From Dokdonella_A sp963834755 (GTDB lineage: Bacteria > Pseudomonadota > Gammaproteobacteria > Xanthomonadales > Rhodanobacteraceae): a stretch of DNA of 64,000 bases. This document shows, piece after piece, positions 35,304 to 44,223 of this stretch. Position 1 is the first letter of the stretch; every line of letters begins with the position of its first letter. The position numbers and the translations under genes were made by a program. The notes beneath the pieces were generated by a model. It searched no databases, was not told the DNA's origin, and saw only the letters and a program-made list of their open reading frames with translations. The DNA lies in assembly GCA_963834755.1 (NCBI GenBank), contig CAWICQ010000010.1, forward strand, positions 1-64,000. Direction: 5' to 3'.

Positions 35304-36178
35304 GCGCGAACGGCCATCCGATCGTTCGCAGCTTCCATCACGCGGAAACGGGAACCTGGACGCACGTCCTCGTCGATTGCGCGACACGGCACGCGGCGAT
35401 CATCGATTCAGTGCTCGACTTTGATCCGGCGTCGGGTCTGATCCGCACGGACAGCGCGCGGCGCGTGCTCGAGTATGTCGCGACGGCCGGACTTCGCGTC
35501 GACTGGGTGCTCGAAACGCACGCACACGCCGACCACCTGTCGGCGGGCGCGTGGCTTTGCGAGCGCACCGGCGCGAAGCTCGGCATCGGCGCCGGCATCG
35601 TCGACGTGCAGCATACGTTCCAACGCCTGCTCGCGCTCGACGAAGAGTTTCCGACCGACGGCTCGCCGTTCGACCATCTGTTCGCGGACGGCGAGACGTT
35701 TCGCATCGGTGATCTCGAAGTGCGCGCGATGGCGACTCCAGGACACACCGGCGACAGTATCAGCTATCTCGCCGGAGACGCCGTGTTCGTCGGCGACACG
35801 CTGTTCGCGCCGCACGTCGGCACCGCGCGCTGCGACTTCCCCGGCGGCGACGCGGCGGTCCTCTACCGTTCCGTCATGCGCCTTTACGACCTTCCGGACG
35901 CGACGCGCGTGTTCCTGTGTCACGACTATCCGCCCAAGGACGTCGAGCCGGTCGCCTATGTCGCGCTCGGCGCCGAGAAGGCGGGCAACGTGTTTCTGCG
36001 CGCAACGACCACGGAGGCCGCATTCGCGGCCGCGCGCATGCAGCGCGATGCGACGCTGGCGACCCCTCGCCTGCTGTGGCCGGCAATCCAGGTCAATCTG
36101 CGCGGCGGGCGCTTGCCGCCGAGTGCGAATGGAGCGCGCGCATTTGTGAAGCTGCCGGTGCGTTTCGAGGCGACCTAG
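35300..36178 (+). CDS. MBL-fold metallohydrolase, persulfide dioxygenase/Blh-like
   Basis: 292 residues starting at the ATGA overlap with the OsmC gene. The metal site is seen in ETHAHADHLSAGAWL (about 73-87), PGHTGDSISYLAGD (about 147-160), FVGDTLFAPHVGTARCDFPG (about 162-181) and FLCHDYPPKD (about 210). This set is that of ETHE1/Blh persulfide dioxygenases, which oxidise glutathione persulfide to sulfite. Blh genes are controlled by BigR in Xylella and Agrobacterium, which agrees with the ArsR-type gene here. Unlike those loci, no sulfite exporter or rhodanese is seen alongside. Confidence 0.85.
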   Translation: MSANGHPIVRSFHHAETGTWTHVLVDCATRHAAIIDSVLDFDPASGLIRTDSARRVLEYVATAGLRVDWVLETHAHADHLSAGAWLCERTGAKLGIGAGIVDVQHTFQRLLALDEEFPTDGSPFDHLFADGETFRIGDLEVRAMATPGHTGDSISYLAGDAVFVGDTLFAPHVGTARCDFPGGDAAVLYRSVMRLYDLPDATRVFLCHDYPPKDVEPVAYVALGAEKAGNVFLRATTTEAAFAAARMQRDATLATPRLLWPAIQVNLRGGRLPPSANGARAFVKLPVRFEAT

Positions 36179-36215
36179 GACGTACGCATCGCGCGGTCGC
36201 GATCCCGCGTCCGGC

Positions 36216-38213
36216 TCAGACCAGCGCCTTCACCGCGGCGACGACGTGCTCGACCGTGAAGCCAAAGTGCTTGAACAACGTTTCAGCCGGCGCTGACGCG
36301 CCGAACGTGTCGATGCCGACGACCGCGCCATCGAGACCGACGTATTTGCGCCAATAATCGCTGATGCCGGCTTCGACCGCGACGCGTTTGCGGCACCACG
36401 AAGGCAGCACGCTTTCGCGATATTCGAGCGGTTGTTCGTCGAAGACATTGGTGCACGGCATCGAGACGACGCGCACCGCGATGCCCTCGCCCGCCAGTGC
36501 GCGCATCGCCTGCACCGCGAGATCGACTTCGGAACCGGTCGCGATGACGATCGCATCGAACTTCGCGCTGCCGGGATCGGCGAGCACATAGCCGCCGCGC
36601 GCGATCGCAGTCACCTGTGCGTCCGTGCGATGTTGATGCGCGAGGTTCTGACGCGAGAACACCAGACACGACGGCGCCCTGGTCCGCTCGATCGCAGCCT
36701 TCCAGGCAATCGCCGACTCAACCGCGTCGCACGGCCGCCATAGGCGATTGTTCGGGATGTAACGCAAGCTGGCCAGATGCTCGATCGGCTGGTGCGTCGG
36801 GCCATCTTCGCCCAGGCCGATCGAATCGTGCGTGTAGACATGAATCACGTGCGCCGGAATCAGCGCGGACATGCGCACGGCGTTGCGCGCGTAGTCGGAA
36901 AAAACCAGGAACGTCGCGTCGTAAGGAACGAAACCGCCATGCAGCGCGAGGCCGTTCGATATCGCGCTCATGCCGAATTCGCGCACGCCGTAGTAGACGT
37001 AGTTGGCGGCCGCATCGTGCGCGTTGACGTCCTTCGAGCCTTTCCAGATCGTCAGGTTCGAACCGGCGAGATCGGCCGATCCGCCGATCAGCTCCGGCAG
37101 CTTGGGCCCGAACGCATCGAGCGCCATCTGCGAGGCCTTGCGCGATGCGATGGTCGGACCTTCGGCCTGCAGCTTGCGCGCGTACTCGTCCGCGCGCGCG
37201 GCGAAATCCACCGGCAATTCGCCGGCCATGCGACGCTCGAATTCGGCGGCGAGATCCGGGTGCGCATTGCGATAGCGCGAGAACAACGCGTTCCAGGCGC
37301 TCTCGCGCTCCGCGCCTCTCGCTTCGGCATTCCACGCATCGTAGATATCATCGGGCACGACGAACGGCGCGTGACTCCAGCCGAGCGCGATGCGCGCCGC
37401 GGCAATTTCGTCTTTGCCAAGTGCGGCGCCGTGGCAGCTTTCCTTGCCCTGCTTGTTCGGCGCGCCGTAGCCGATGATCGTCTTCGCGCAGATCAAGGTC
37501 GGCTTGTCCGGATCAAGTGCCGCCGACACCAGCGCGGCCTTGATCGCTTCGGGATTGTGGCCGTCGATATCGCGCAGGACTTCCCAGCCGTAGGCTTCGA
37601 AGCGCGCAGGCGTGTCGTCGGTGAACCAGCCATGCACTTCGCCGTCGATCGAGATGCCGTTGTCGTCCCAGATCGCGACGAGCTTGCCGAGCTTCAGCGT
37701 GCCCGCGAGCGACGCGGCTTCGTGCGAGATGCCTTCCATCATGCAGCCGTCGCCCATGAACACGTAGGTGTAATGGTCGACGACCGGAAAGCCTTCGCGA
37801 TTGAAGCGCTGCGCGAGCACTTTCTCGGCGAGCGCCATGCCGACCGCGTTGGCGAGACCCTGCCCGAGCGGGCCCGTGGTTGTCTCGACGCCCGGCGTTT
37901 CACTCGCTTCGGGATGTCCCGCGGTCTTCGAATGCAACTGACGGAACCGTTTCAGCTCATCGATCGATAGGTCATAGCCGGTGAGATGCAGCAATGCGTA
38001 CTGCAGCATCGATCCGTGGCCGTTCGACAACACGAACCGATCGCGATTGGCCCACTTCGGATTCTTCGGATTGTGGCTGAGGAAATCGTTCCACAGCACT
38101 TCGGCGATGTCGGCCATGCCCATCGGCATGCCGGGATGGCCGGACTTGGCGGCTTCGACCGCATCCATAGCCAGCGCGCGGATCGCGTTGGCGAGTTCTC
38201 GTCGGCTCGGCAT
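36216..38213 (-). CDS. tkt: Transketolase
   Basis: 665 residues from MPSRRELANAIRAL; an in-frame TTG five codons upstream is less likely. It is a thiamine-diphosphate enzyme of the pentose phosphate pathway that moves two-carbon units between sugars. The N-terminal AAKSGHPGMPMGMADIAEVLW, the cofactor motif FMGDGCMMEGISHEAASLAG ... WDDNGISIDG (about 152-190), and the pyrimidine-domain stretch THDSIGLGEDGPTHQP (about 465-480) are intact. Length equals E. coli TktA. It is convergent with the MBL gene, 37 bases away. Confidence 0.97.
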   Translation of the reverse strand: MPSRRELANAIRALAMDAVEAAKSGHPGMPMGMADIAEVLWNDFLSHNPKNPKWANRDRFVLSNGHGSMLQYALLHLTGYDLSIDELKRFRQLHSKTAGHPEASETPGVETTTGPLGQGLANAVGMALAEKVLAQRFNREGFPVVDHYTYVFMGDGCMMEGISHEAASLAGTLKLGKLVAIWDDNGISIDGEVHGWFTDDTPARFEAYGWEVLRDIDGHNPEAIKAALVSAALDPDKPTLICAKTIIGYGAPNKQGKESCHGAALGKDEIAAARIALGWSHAPFVVPDDIYDAWNAEARGAERESAWNALFSRYRNAHPDLAAEFERRMAGELPVDFAARADEYARKLQAEGPTIASRKASQMALDAFGPKLPELIGGSADLAGSNLTIWKGSKDVNAHDAAANYVYYGVREFGMSAISNGLALHGGFVPYDATFLVFSDYARNAVRMSALIPAHVIHVYTHDSIGLGEDGPTHQPIEHLASLRYIPNNRLWRPCDAVESAIAWKAAIERTRAPSCLVFSRQNLAHQHRTDAQVTAIARGGYVLADPGSAKFDAIVIATGSEVDLAVQAMRALAGEGIAVRVVSMPCTNVFDEQPLEYRESVLPSWCRKRVAVEAGISDYWRKYVGLDGAVVGIDTFGASAPAETLFKHFGFTVEHVVAAVKALV

Positions 38214-38485
38214 CGGCAGCTCGAACAATAAGGCGGAATCGGAGCGCGGCCGCGCCGGGCGGCGCGTCGCGAGGGGCGCGATTGTCGCCGATGCCGGCGC
38301 CGTTGTCGTGGCGGCGAAAGCGCCTGAATAATTTCTAAACTGCCAGGTATTGAATTCAGGCTACTGAACCCTACTTAACGACCGCAGGCCGGATTTCGAA
38401 CCCAAGGATGAGTGGGGGGTCGAAGTTCGGCGACCCATGGATGAGTTGCAAAAATCCTTAATTGCCAAGAAGTTGGAGTCTAATC

Positions 38486-39067
38486 ATGAAGAACACCTTG
38501 TTTGCCATTGCCCTAGCTACCGCGGGCCTTACCGCGATCCCCCTGACCAGTCACGCCGCCGATCAGAGCGGCTTCTTCATCAATGGAAACGTCGGCGAAT
38601 CGAACGTCAACAAGGGCGTTTACGACGACAGCGACACTGGTTTCCTCGGCAACGTCGGCTACCGCTGGGCGGTTGCTCCGAACGTGCTGCTCGGCGTCGA
38701 AGGCGGTTATACCCACCTCGGCAGCTTCTCGACCAAGAGCCGCTACGACGGGCTCGGTCTGCGTGACGCGGATCTCAAGGGCTGGAACCTTGGCATCAAC
38801 GGCCATTTCAATGTCACCGACAACTGGTATGTCAGCGGCCGCACCGGCTGGTTCCGCGGCGACGTGAAGGGCGCGTACCTCGACACCGCCGGCGTTCCGG
38901 TCAACGTCGACGACACCAGCGACAAGTGGTATGCCGGCGCAGGGTTCGGCTACGACTTCAGCAACAACTTCAGCGTCGGTCTGAACTACGACTACTACAA
39001 GGCCGACAAAAAGAATCTCAATCTGAATGCGGATCTGGTTTCGGTCGGCGCCGAATACCGATTCTGA
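38486..39067 (+). CDS. Outer-membrane beta-barrel protein
   Basis: 193 residues from MKNTLFAIALATAGL with GGAG upstream. Signal peptide ends near residue 23 (SHAADQSG). The rest alternates polar and hydrophobic residues with Gly and aromatic pairs (GFLGNVGYRWAVAPNVLLGVEGGY; WYAGAGFGYDFSNNFSVGLNYDYY) in about eight strands, and ends in VGAEYRF with the terminal phenylalanine recognised by the BAM complex. It resembles the OmpA-barrel/OmpW-like porin superfamily; no OmpA peptidoglycan-binding domain follows. It has its own leader of over 100 bases and a strong terminator. Confidence 0.88.
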   Translation: MKNTLFAIALATAGLTAIPLTSHAADQSGFFINGNVGESNVNKGVYDDSDTGFLGNVGYRWAVAPNVLLGVEGGYTHLGSFSTKSRYDGLGLRDADLKGWNLGINGHFNVTDNWYVSGRTGWFRGDVKGAYLDTAGVPVNVDDTSDKWYAGAGFGYDFSNNFSVGLNYDYYKADKKNLNLNADLVSVGAEYRF

Positions 39068-39148
39068 GAGTACTGAGGATTGCGCGGACGCAAGGATTGC
39101 GTCGGCCCGATCTCCAACAGGAGCCACAGGGCAAGGACGCCGGGACCT

Positions 39149-39181
39149 GCCCGGCCTGCGCAAGCAGGCCGGGCTTTTTTT
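39149..39181 (+). terminator. Intrinsic terminator of the beta-barrel gene
   Basis: Eleven-base GC stem GCCCGGCCTGC/GCAGGCCGGGC with a GCAA loop, followed by seven T. It lies 82 bases after the stop codon and is the clearest intrinsic terminator on the plus strand. Confidence 0.93.
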
Positions 39182-39321
39182 GCCTCTTTGACGTGACGAC
39201 GCGTGATAGCGTCCGTCGCGACAGCAAGGTCGCGAAGAAGACGAAGCGCGATGTCCACGCTTGATTCCCCTCGGGCACGCCCTTCGACACTCGGCCACGT
39301 TGAGCGCGGGCTCGGTGCGAC

Positions 39322-41985
39322 TCAATTCCAGCGCATCACTTGCCGCTTCACTTCGGAGTTTTCCGCAAACGCCTGCGCGATGATCGGAATCAGCGGTTCG
39401 GCGACGGCGCGCGCATCCGCTGCGTGGCCAGAATCCGCGAGCGCCGCTGCGTACGCGATCCCGAATTCGGCGGTCAGTGGATGCAGTTCGCCCTGCCCCG
39501 CGCGCATTGCGTCCCATGCCTGCTTGCGCGCCGCAAGCATCGTCGCATCGTCATGGCGCGCCGCCGCGATCTCGGCCTGCAAATCCGAGCGCTGCGCACT
39601 CATCAGCGACGTGAATTTCGCCGACGATAGTTCCAGCTTGTCGAGCTGCGCGGCTGCCGCGCTCACGTCGCCCGAGCGAACGTCGGCCAGTCCCAGCCAG
39701 ATGACCGCCTTTGCCGTCGACGCGTTCGTTTCGCCGTAGCGCTCCTTGAACTCGACGCGGACATCCTCGAGCAGCGCCTTCGCTTCCCTCAGCGCGCCAG
39801 ACCTGGTCAGGACACGCCCGAGGTTGTAATCCGCGCGCAACACCATGGGATCGTCTTCGGCGAGCATCTTCTGCCGGATCGCGAGCGATTTCCGGAACAG
39901 CGGAACCGCCGTTGCGTAGTCGCCCATGTCCTCGTACGCCGAAGCGAGATTGTTGAGCGGCTTGGCGGTCTCCGCGCCATTCGCGCCGACGGTGAGCTCG
40001 TCGATGCGCAATGCCTCGCGGTAATGCAGGATCGCTTCGCGGAAGCGGCCTTCGTCGTGGAGCACCGAGCCGAGCTCGTTGTGCACGGCACCGGTATTGT
40101 TGCTGTCCTCGCCAAACAAATCGCGCGCGATCGCGAGGCTTTTCTCGAGCGCAGCTATTGCATCGCTACTTTTGCCGGCGCGACCAAGCGCGACACCGTA
40201 GTTCATCAGCGTGTGCTGATATTCCGGCGTGTGTTCGCCGATGGTCTTTTCGCGAAGGTCGAGCGCTTCGCGAAAGTCGGCGAGCGCCGTATCGAATTCC
40301 TGGCGATCCGAGGCGACATTGCCGAGGTTGTGCAGCGAGGACGCGATCGTGCTGGCGTCGGCGCCGTTCGCGCGACGCAACTCCAGTCCTTTCTGCAGCG
40401 CGACCTCGGCTTCGTCCAGCCGGTCTTCGGTCTGCAACACGATGCCGAGCGTGTTGTACGCGTCGCCGATGTCGAGCGCGTCGCCGCCGTTTTTCTGGCG
40501 CAGCTCCAGCGAGCGTCGCGCGGCGGTCTCCGCATCCTTGCGCGAGTAGTCGTTGTTCGCATAGTTGACCGCGAGCTGGCTGAGCGCCGCCGCGGCCGCG
40601 AGCGGATCGTTCACGCGCGGGTCGAGCTGCAGCGCGATACCCTGTCGGAACAGGTCGATACTCTCGGCCGGCTCGCCGATGTAGCGATACGCCGTCGCCA
40701 GCGTCGTGAGCAGCTTGGCTTTCACGCGAGGCTGATCGGCGAGCTCGGTCTGGATGCGCTCGGCACCTTCATCGAGCACGTCGCGCGCGCTGACGCCGCG
40801 TTTCTGATTCAGGCGAGGATTCGACACGTCGAACACCGAAACCAGGAAGTCGCTGACGCGCTCGGCGGCGGTCGTCTGCACGCGTGCCTCGCGCTCGGCC
40901 GCGAGCGCGCGATCGCGTTCGGCGGCAAGCCGCCAGGTGAACGCGGCGATCAGCGCCACGATCAGCGCGCCGGCGGCGAACACCGGCCAGCGCCGGCGCA
41001 CGAAACGCGAAGCGACATACGCGGGTGTCTGCGCGCGCGCGAACACCGGCCGGTGTTCGCGAAGACGTTTGAGATCAGCGCCGAGCGCTTCGGCCGAGCT
41101 GTAACGCGCCGAGGGTTCCGCAGCCGTCGCGCGCAGCACGATCGCGTCGAGATCGCCGGCAAGCCCGCCGCGCCACGGCACATCGTCCGCGATTTCGCTC
41201 GGTCGCACGGCGGCATCGCCGAGCAGCGCGATCGTGCGATCCGCCGCGTCGATGCGCGCGTTGCGTCCGGCGATCAGCTCGAACAGGATCAGGCCAAGCG
41301 AATAGACGTCGGTCGCCGTCGCGACGGCATCGCCGCGCAGCTGCTCGGGGCTCGCATAGCCCGGCGTGAAATAGCCGGCTTCGAGCGCATTCGCGCGCCG
41401 CTGCCGATCGAGCGCGCGCGCGATGCCGAAATCGAGCAGCACCGGCGTGCCATCGGCGCGAACCAGCACGTTCGATGGCTTCAGATCGCAGTGCACGACG
41501 AGGCGCTGGTGAGCGAACTGCACCGCGCCGCAGACTTCTTCGAACAGACGCAATCGCGCGTCGAGCGGCAACGCGCGCTCGTTGCAAAACACATCGATCG
41601 GCTCGCCCTCGACATATTCCATGACCAGATACGGCTGGCCGCCCGGCGTCGCACCGCCGTCGAGCAGGCGCGCGATATCCGGATGTTGCAGCGTCGCCAG
41701 GATCTGCCGTTCGCGCGCGAAATGCGCGAGTGTTTCTTCATTCGGCACGCCGCGGATCAGCTTGATCGCGGCGCGCTGTTCGAAATGGCCATCGGCGCGC
41801 TCGGCGAGATACACCGCGCCCATGCCGCCGCTGCCAAGGCGCCGCAACAGGCGCCAGGCGCCAAGGCGATCGCCTTCGCCGAGCTCCGTTTCGGGCCCGC
41901 CCGCAGGCTTGTCGCGCCGTGCATCGGGCGTGCTGACTTCAGTCGCGTCGCGGGCAAATTGCGTGTCGGTTCGCGGCGTCGTCAT
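39322..41985 (-). CDS. Membrane Ser/Thr protein kinase with TPR sensor region
   Basis: 887 residues from MTTPRTDTQFARDATE, whose ATGA overlaps the stop of the preceding gene; GGGGA is just upstream. The kinase domain (about 45-310) has the glycine loop LGSGGMGAVYLAE, lysine in AAIKLIRG, catalytic loop VVHCDLKPSNVLV, LLDFGIARAL and TPGYASPEQLRG. The usual HRD arginine is a cysteine (HCD), while the catalytic Asp, Lys and Asn remain. A membrane helix (about 330-350) leads to about nine tetratricopeptide repeats (about 400-820), probably periplasmic. The pairing with a GH172-like exoprotein gene suggests linked regulation. Confidence 0.9.
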   Translation of the reverse strand: MTTPRTDTQFARDATEVSTPDARRDKPAGGPETELGEGDRLGAWRLLRRLGSGGMGAVYLAERADGHFEQRAAIKLIRGVPNEETLAHFARERQILATLQHPDIARLLDGGATPGGQPYLVMEYVEGEPIDVFCNERALPLDARLRLFEEVCGAVQFAHQRLVVHCDLKPSNVLVRADGTPVLLDFGIARALDRQRRANALEAGYFTPGYASPEQLRGDAVATATDVYSLGLILFELIAGRNARIDAADRTIALLGDAAVRPSEIADDVPWRGGLAGDLDAIVLRATAAEPSARYSSAEALGADLKRLREHRPVFARAQTPAYVASRFVRRRWPVFAAGALIVALIAAFTWRLAAERDRALAAEREARVQTTAAERVSDFLVSVFDVSNPRLNQKRGVSARDVLDEGAERIQTELADQPRVKAKLLTTLATAYRYIGEPAESIDLFRQGIALQLDPRVNDPLAAAAALSQLAVNYANNDYSRKDAETAARRSLELRQKNGGDALDIGDAYNTLGIVLQTEDRLDEAEVALQKGLELRRANGADASTIASSLHNLGNVASDRQEFDTALADFREALDLREKTIGEHTPEYQHTLMNYGVALGRAGKSSDAIAALEKSLAIARDLFGEDSNNTGAVHNELGSVLHDEGRFREAILHYREALRIDELTVGANGAETAKPLNNLASAYEDMGDYATAVPLFRKSLAIRQKMLAEDDPMVLRADYNLGRVLTRSGALREAKALLEDVRVEFKERYGETNASTAKAVIWLGLADVRSGDVSAAAAQLDKLELSSAKFTSLMSAQRSDLQAEIAAARHDDATMLAARKQAWDAMRAGQGELHPLTAEFGIAYAAALADSGHAADARAVAEPLIPIIAQAFAENSEVKRQVMRWN

Positions 41986-44153
41986 TCCCCAGCCCGTTGG
42001 TCGGCGCCAAACCGGCGCCAGGTTTGCGATCGGGAATCCTCCTGTTTTGCACTTTGTCGCAACGCGGCGCTCGCCGCAACCGGGCCGCCATCGAATCCGT
42101 CCGCAAAGATGGCGTCCTTCCAGCCGCCGGAAAGGTCCCACGCCGATTCGGCGAACGTCGGCGCGTCGGCGTTGAATTCAGGAACGATCTCGAAATCGAG
42201 AACGCCTGCGCCGATGGCGGGATCAAGGAGAGCTTCCTGCTGCTGCCAGCGCCGGCGCGGATTGGCGATCGCCGGCGGAAACCATCCGGCGACGACGCCG
42301 TTGACCAGGATCTCAGCCGCCGGCGCGCCGGCGATTTCGCCCGGCAGTCCCGCGCCCGCGTCGAACGTGCGGCGCAGGCGCAGCGGCGGTTCGGCATCGT
42401 CGATCTCGAAACGGAAATGGCTGCTGCCGCTCGAGTACGAGCAGACGGCCGCGCTGCGCGACGTCGGTGGTTCGTCTTCGAATGCGCTGCTCGCTGCCGA
42501 GCAGTTTGCGCCGGCCGGCAACGCGTACGCATGTGCCGCGGCCGCGGCACCGCCGACGTCGAAGGCGTCATACGGAACCACCAAAGGTTGACCGGTGCGA
42601 TACGCGTAGACGAGAGCGCGCACGCACGTCGGCACCGGTTCTTGCGGAGAAAAGCCCGCTTCCTGCGTCAGCCGCAACGCGTTCGCATACGTGAGCGCAT
42701 CGCCGAGCAGCCAGCGATACGTCGCCGTAGTTCCGCTGCCGTCGTTGTCGGTTTCGCTCGCGCCCGAAAGCGCGAGCGCGTATTCGCCATGGTCGAAATA
42801 AAACCCGCCGTTGTAAAAATCCTCGACGCCGGTGCCATACCACGCCGGCGCAGTTGCGCTGTCGAAATAAGCGCGCTCGTCGCCTTCGAGATAACCAGGA
42901 TCGGCGGCGCCGTCCGCGTGATAACGCGCGGCGATGCCGACGATTTTTCCGGCGCCTTGATGCGCGTACAACGCGATGTCGCCGCGGGTGGCGCACGTGT
43001 CGGTCGGCGTTGCCGCGAACGGCGCTGCGGTATCGGCAACGACCGCATCGTCGAATGCGAGCGAGCTGTCGATCGACACCGGCGAAGTCAGCGATGCATC
43101 GGCGACGAGTTGAACGCTGGCCGTTTGCCGATACGGCATCGGCAGCCACGCGTACAGCCAGCCGTCCGCACCCTCGCCGGCGAGAACGCCGCGCGGCGCC
43201 ATGACGCTGGTCGCCGCCGTCGCGAAAAAATCCGCGAGCGGCGCGTCGGCTACCGTGTCGTCATCGAAGACAAGATGCAACCGAACCGCGCTGTAATCCG
43301 ATCTGGGCAGATGCAGTCGAATGCCGCGCAGCCAGCCCGAACCGGTGCGCTCGGCGAGAACGAGCGTCGCGCCGGGATCGAGCGTCGACGATGCGTCGAG
43401 CGTCGCGAGCATGCCGTTCCACGGGTCATCGCCGGCGTGGGCGAGAAATGCGCGCCACGCCGGAAAGTCCTGACCCGCGACGAAGCTCGCCACCGCCGTG
43501 CCCGGCTCGAGGCGATGGTGCTGGATCTGAAACCACAGCAGACGCTCGTCGTTGCCGGTGCAAGGATTCGTGCCGCCGTTGTCGGCATTGACGAGCGCGA
43601 TGCGCAGCGAATCCGCGTATGTGATCGGCACGTAGCTCACGTAGCCGCCACTTGCCTCTGTGCGATCGGCGACCAGCGGCGGTGTGAACGGCGGTGTCGA
43701 ACCGTCGAACAGTGCGGCGAGCGGCTCGTCGAGCGTGGGCGTCGTCGCGCCGTCGAGATAAAAACGCACGCGGATCGCGGGATCGATGCAAGTTGACGTG
43801 CCGAACCCGGTCGTCAGCCAGAAACGCGTGATCGCGCCGGGCCCGCGCTCGTCGAACAGCACCGCTTCGTCGCCATCGCGATACAGCCAGCGCAGCGGAT
43901 ATGGATTGTCCGCGGGATTTTCCGGACCCGGATTGCTGCGATCGAAGCGACAGCCGTCGAGGCAATGGCTCGAACGTTCGAGCACGATGTCGCCGGCATC
44001 GAGCGTGGCAAGACGCGCGGGCGATTCCCAGATTTCCCAGGGCAGTCCGGTCGCGCCAGCCGATGTTGCGACGAACATCGCGACGAGACCGAAGGGCGCC
44101 GCGCCGTCGAGACGCGCTCGTTCGCGCCGAGATTTCCGCCGCAGCGGCCGCAT
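41982..44153 (-). CDS. DUF2961 domain exoprotein (glycoside hydrolase family 172-like)
   Basis: 723 residues from MRPLRRKSRRERARLD, with GGGGA six bases upstream, a long basic N-region and a signal helix ending near TSAGA (about 35). The DUF2961 core follows: RGPGAITRFWLTTG and VRFYLDGATTPTLDEPLAALF (about 105-165), YVSYVPITYADSLRI, then YFDSATAPAWYGTGVEDFYNGGFYFDHGEY (described by its place, about 440-470), where the GVED acid and nearby residues form the family's active site. GH172 enzymes act on fructan and arabinan linkages. Beyond about 560 there is a second beta-rich region. The substrate is unknown. It is coupled to the kinase gene by a four-base overlap. Confidence 0.82.
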   Translation of the reverse strand: MRPLRRKSRRERARLDGAAPFGLVAMFVATSAGATGLPWEIWESPARLATLDAGDIVLERSSHCLDGCRFDRSNPGPENPADNPYPLRWLYRDGDEAVLFDERGPGAITRFWLTTGFGTSTCIDPAIRVRFYLDGATTPTLDEPLAALFDGSTPPFTPPLVADRTEASGGYVSYVPITYADSLRIALVNADNGGTNPCTGNDERLLWFQIQHHRLEPGTAVASFVAGQDFPAWRAFLAHAGDDPWNGMLATLDASSTLDPGATLVLAERTGSGWLRGIRLHLPRSDYSAVRLHLVFDDDTVADAPLADFFATAATSVMAPRGVLAGEGADGWLYAWLPMPYRQTASVQLVADASLTSPVSIDSSLAFDDAVVADTAAPFAATPTDTCATRGDIALYAHQGAGKIVGIAARYHADGAADPGYLEGDERAYFDSATAPAWYGTGVEDFYNGGFYFDHGEYALALSGASETDNDGSGTTATYRWLLGDALTYANALRLTQEAGFSPQEPVPTCVRALVYAYRTGQPLVVPYDAFDVGGAAAAAHAYALPAGANCSAASSAFEDEPPTSRSAAVCSYSSGSSHFRFEIDDAEPPLRLRRTFDAGAGLPGEIAGAPAAEILVNGVVAGWFPPAIANPRRRWQQQEALLDPAIGAGVLDFEIVPEFNADAPTFAESAWDLSGGWKDAIFADGFDGGPVAASAALRQSAKQEDSRSQTWRRFGADQRAGE

Positions 44154-44223
44154 CTTTTTCCCCGTTCCGCGCGATCGCATCCCCGCATGCGACAACATCG
44201 TTGTTCACCCGATCAGCGCGATG

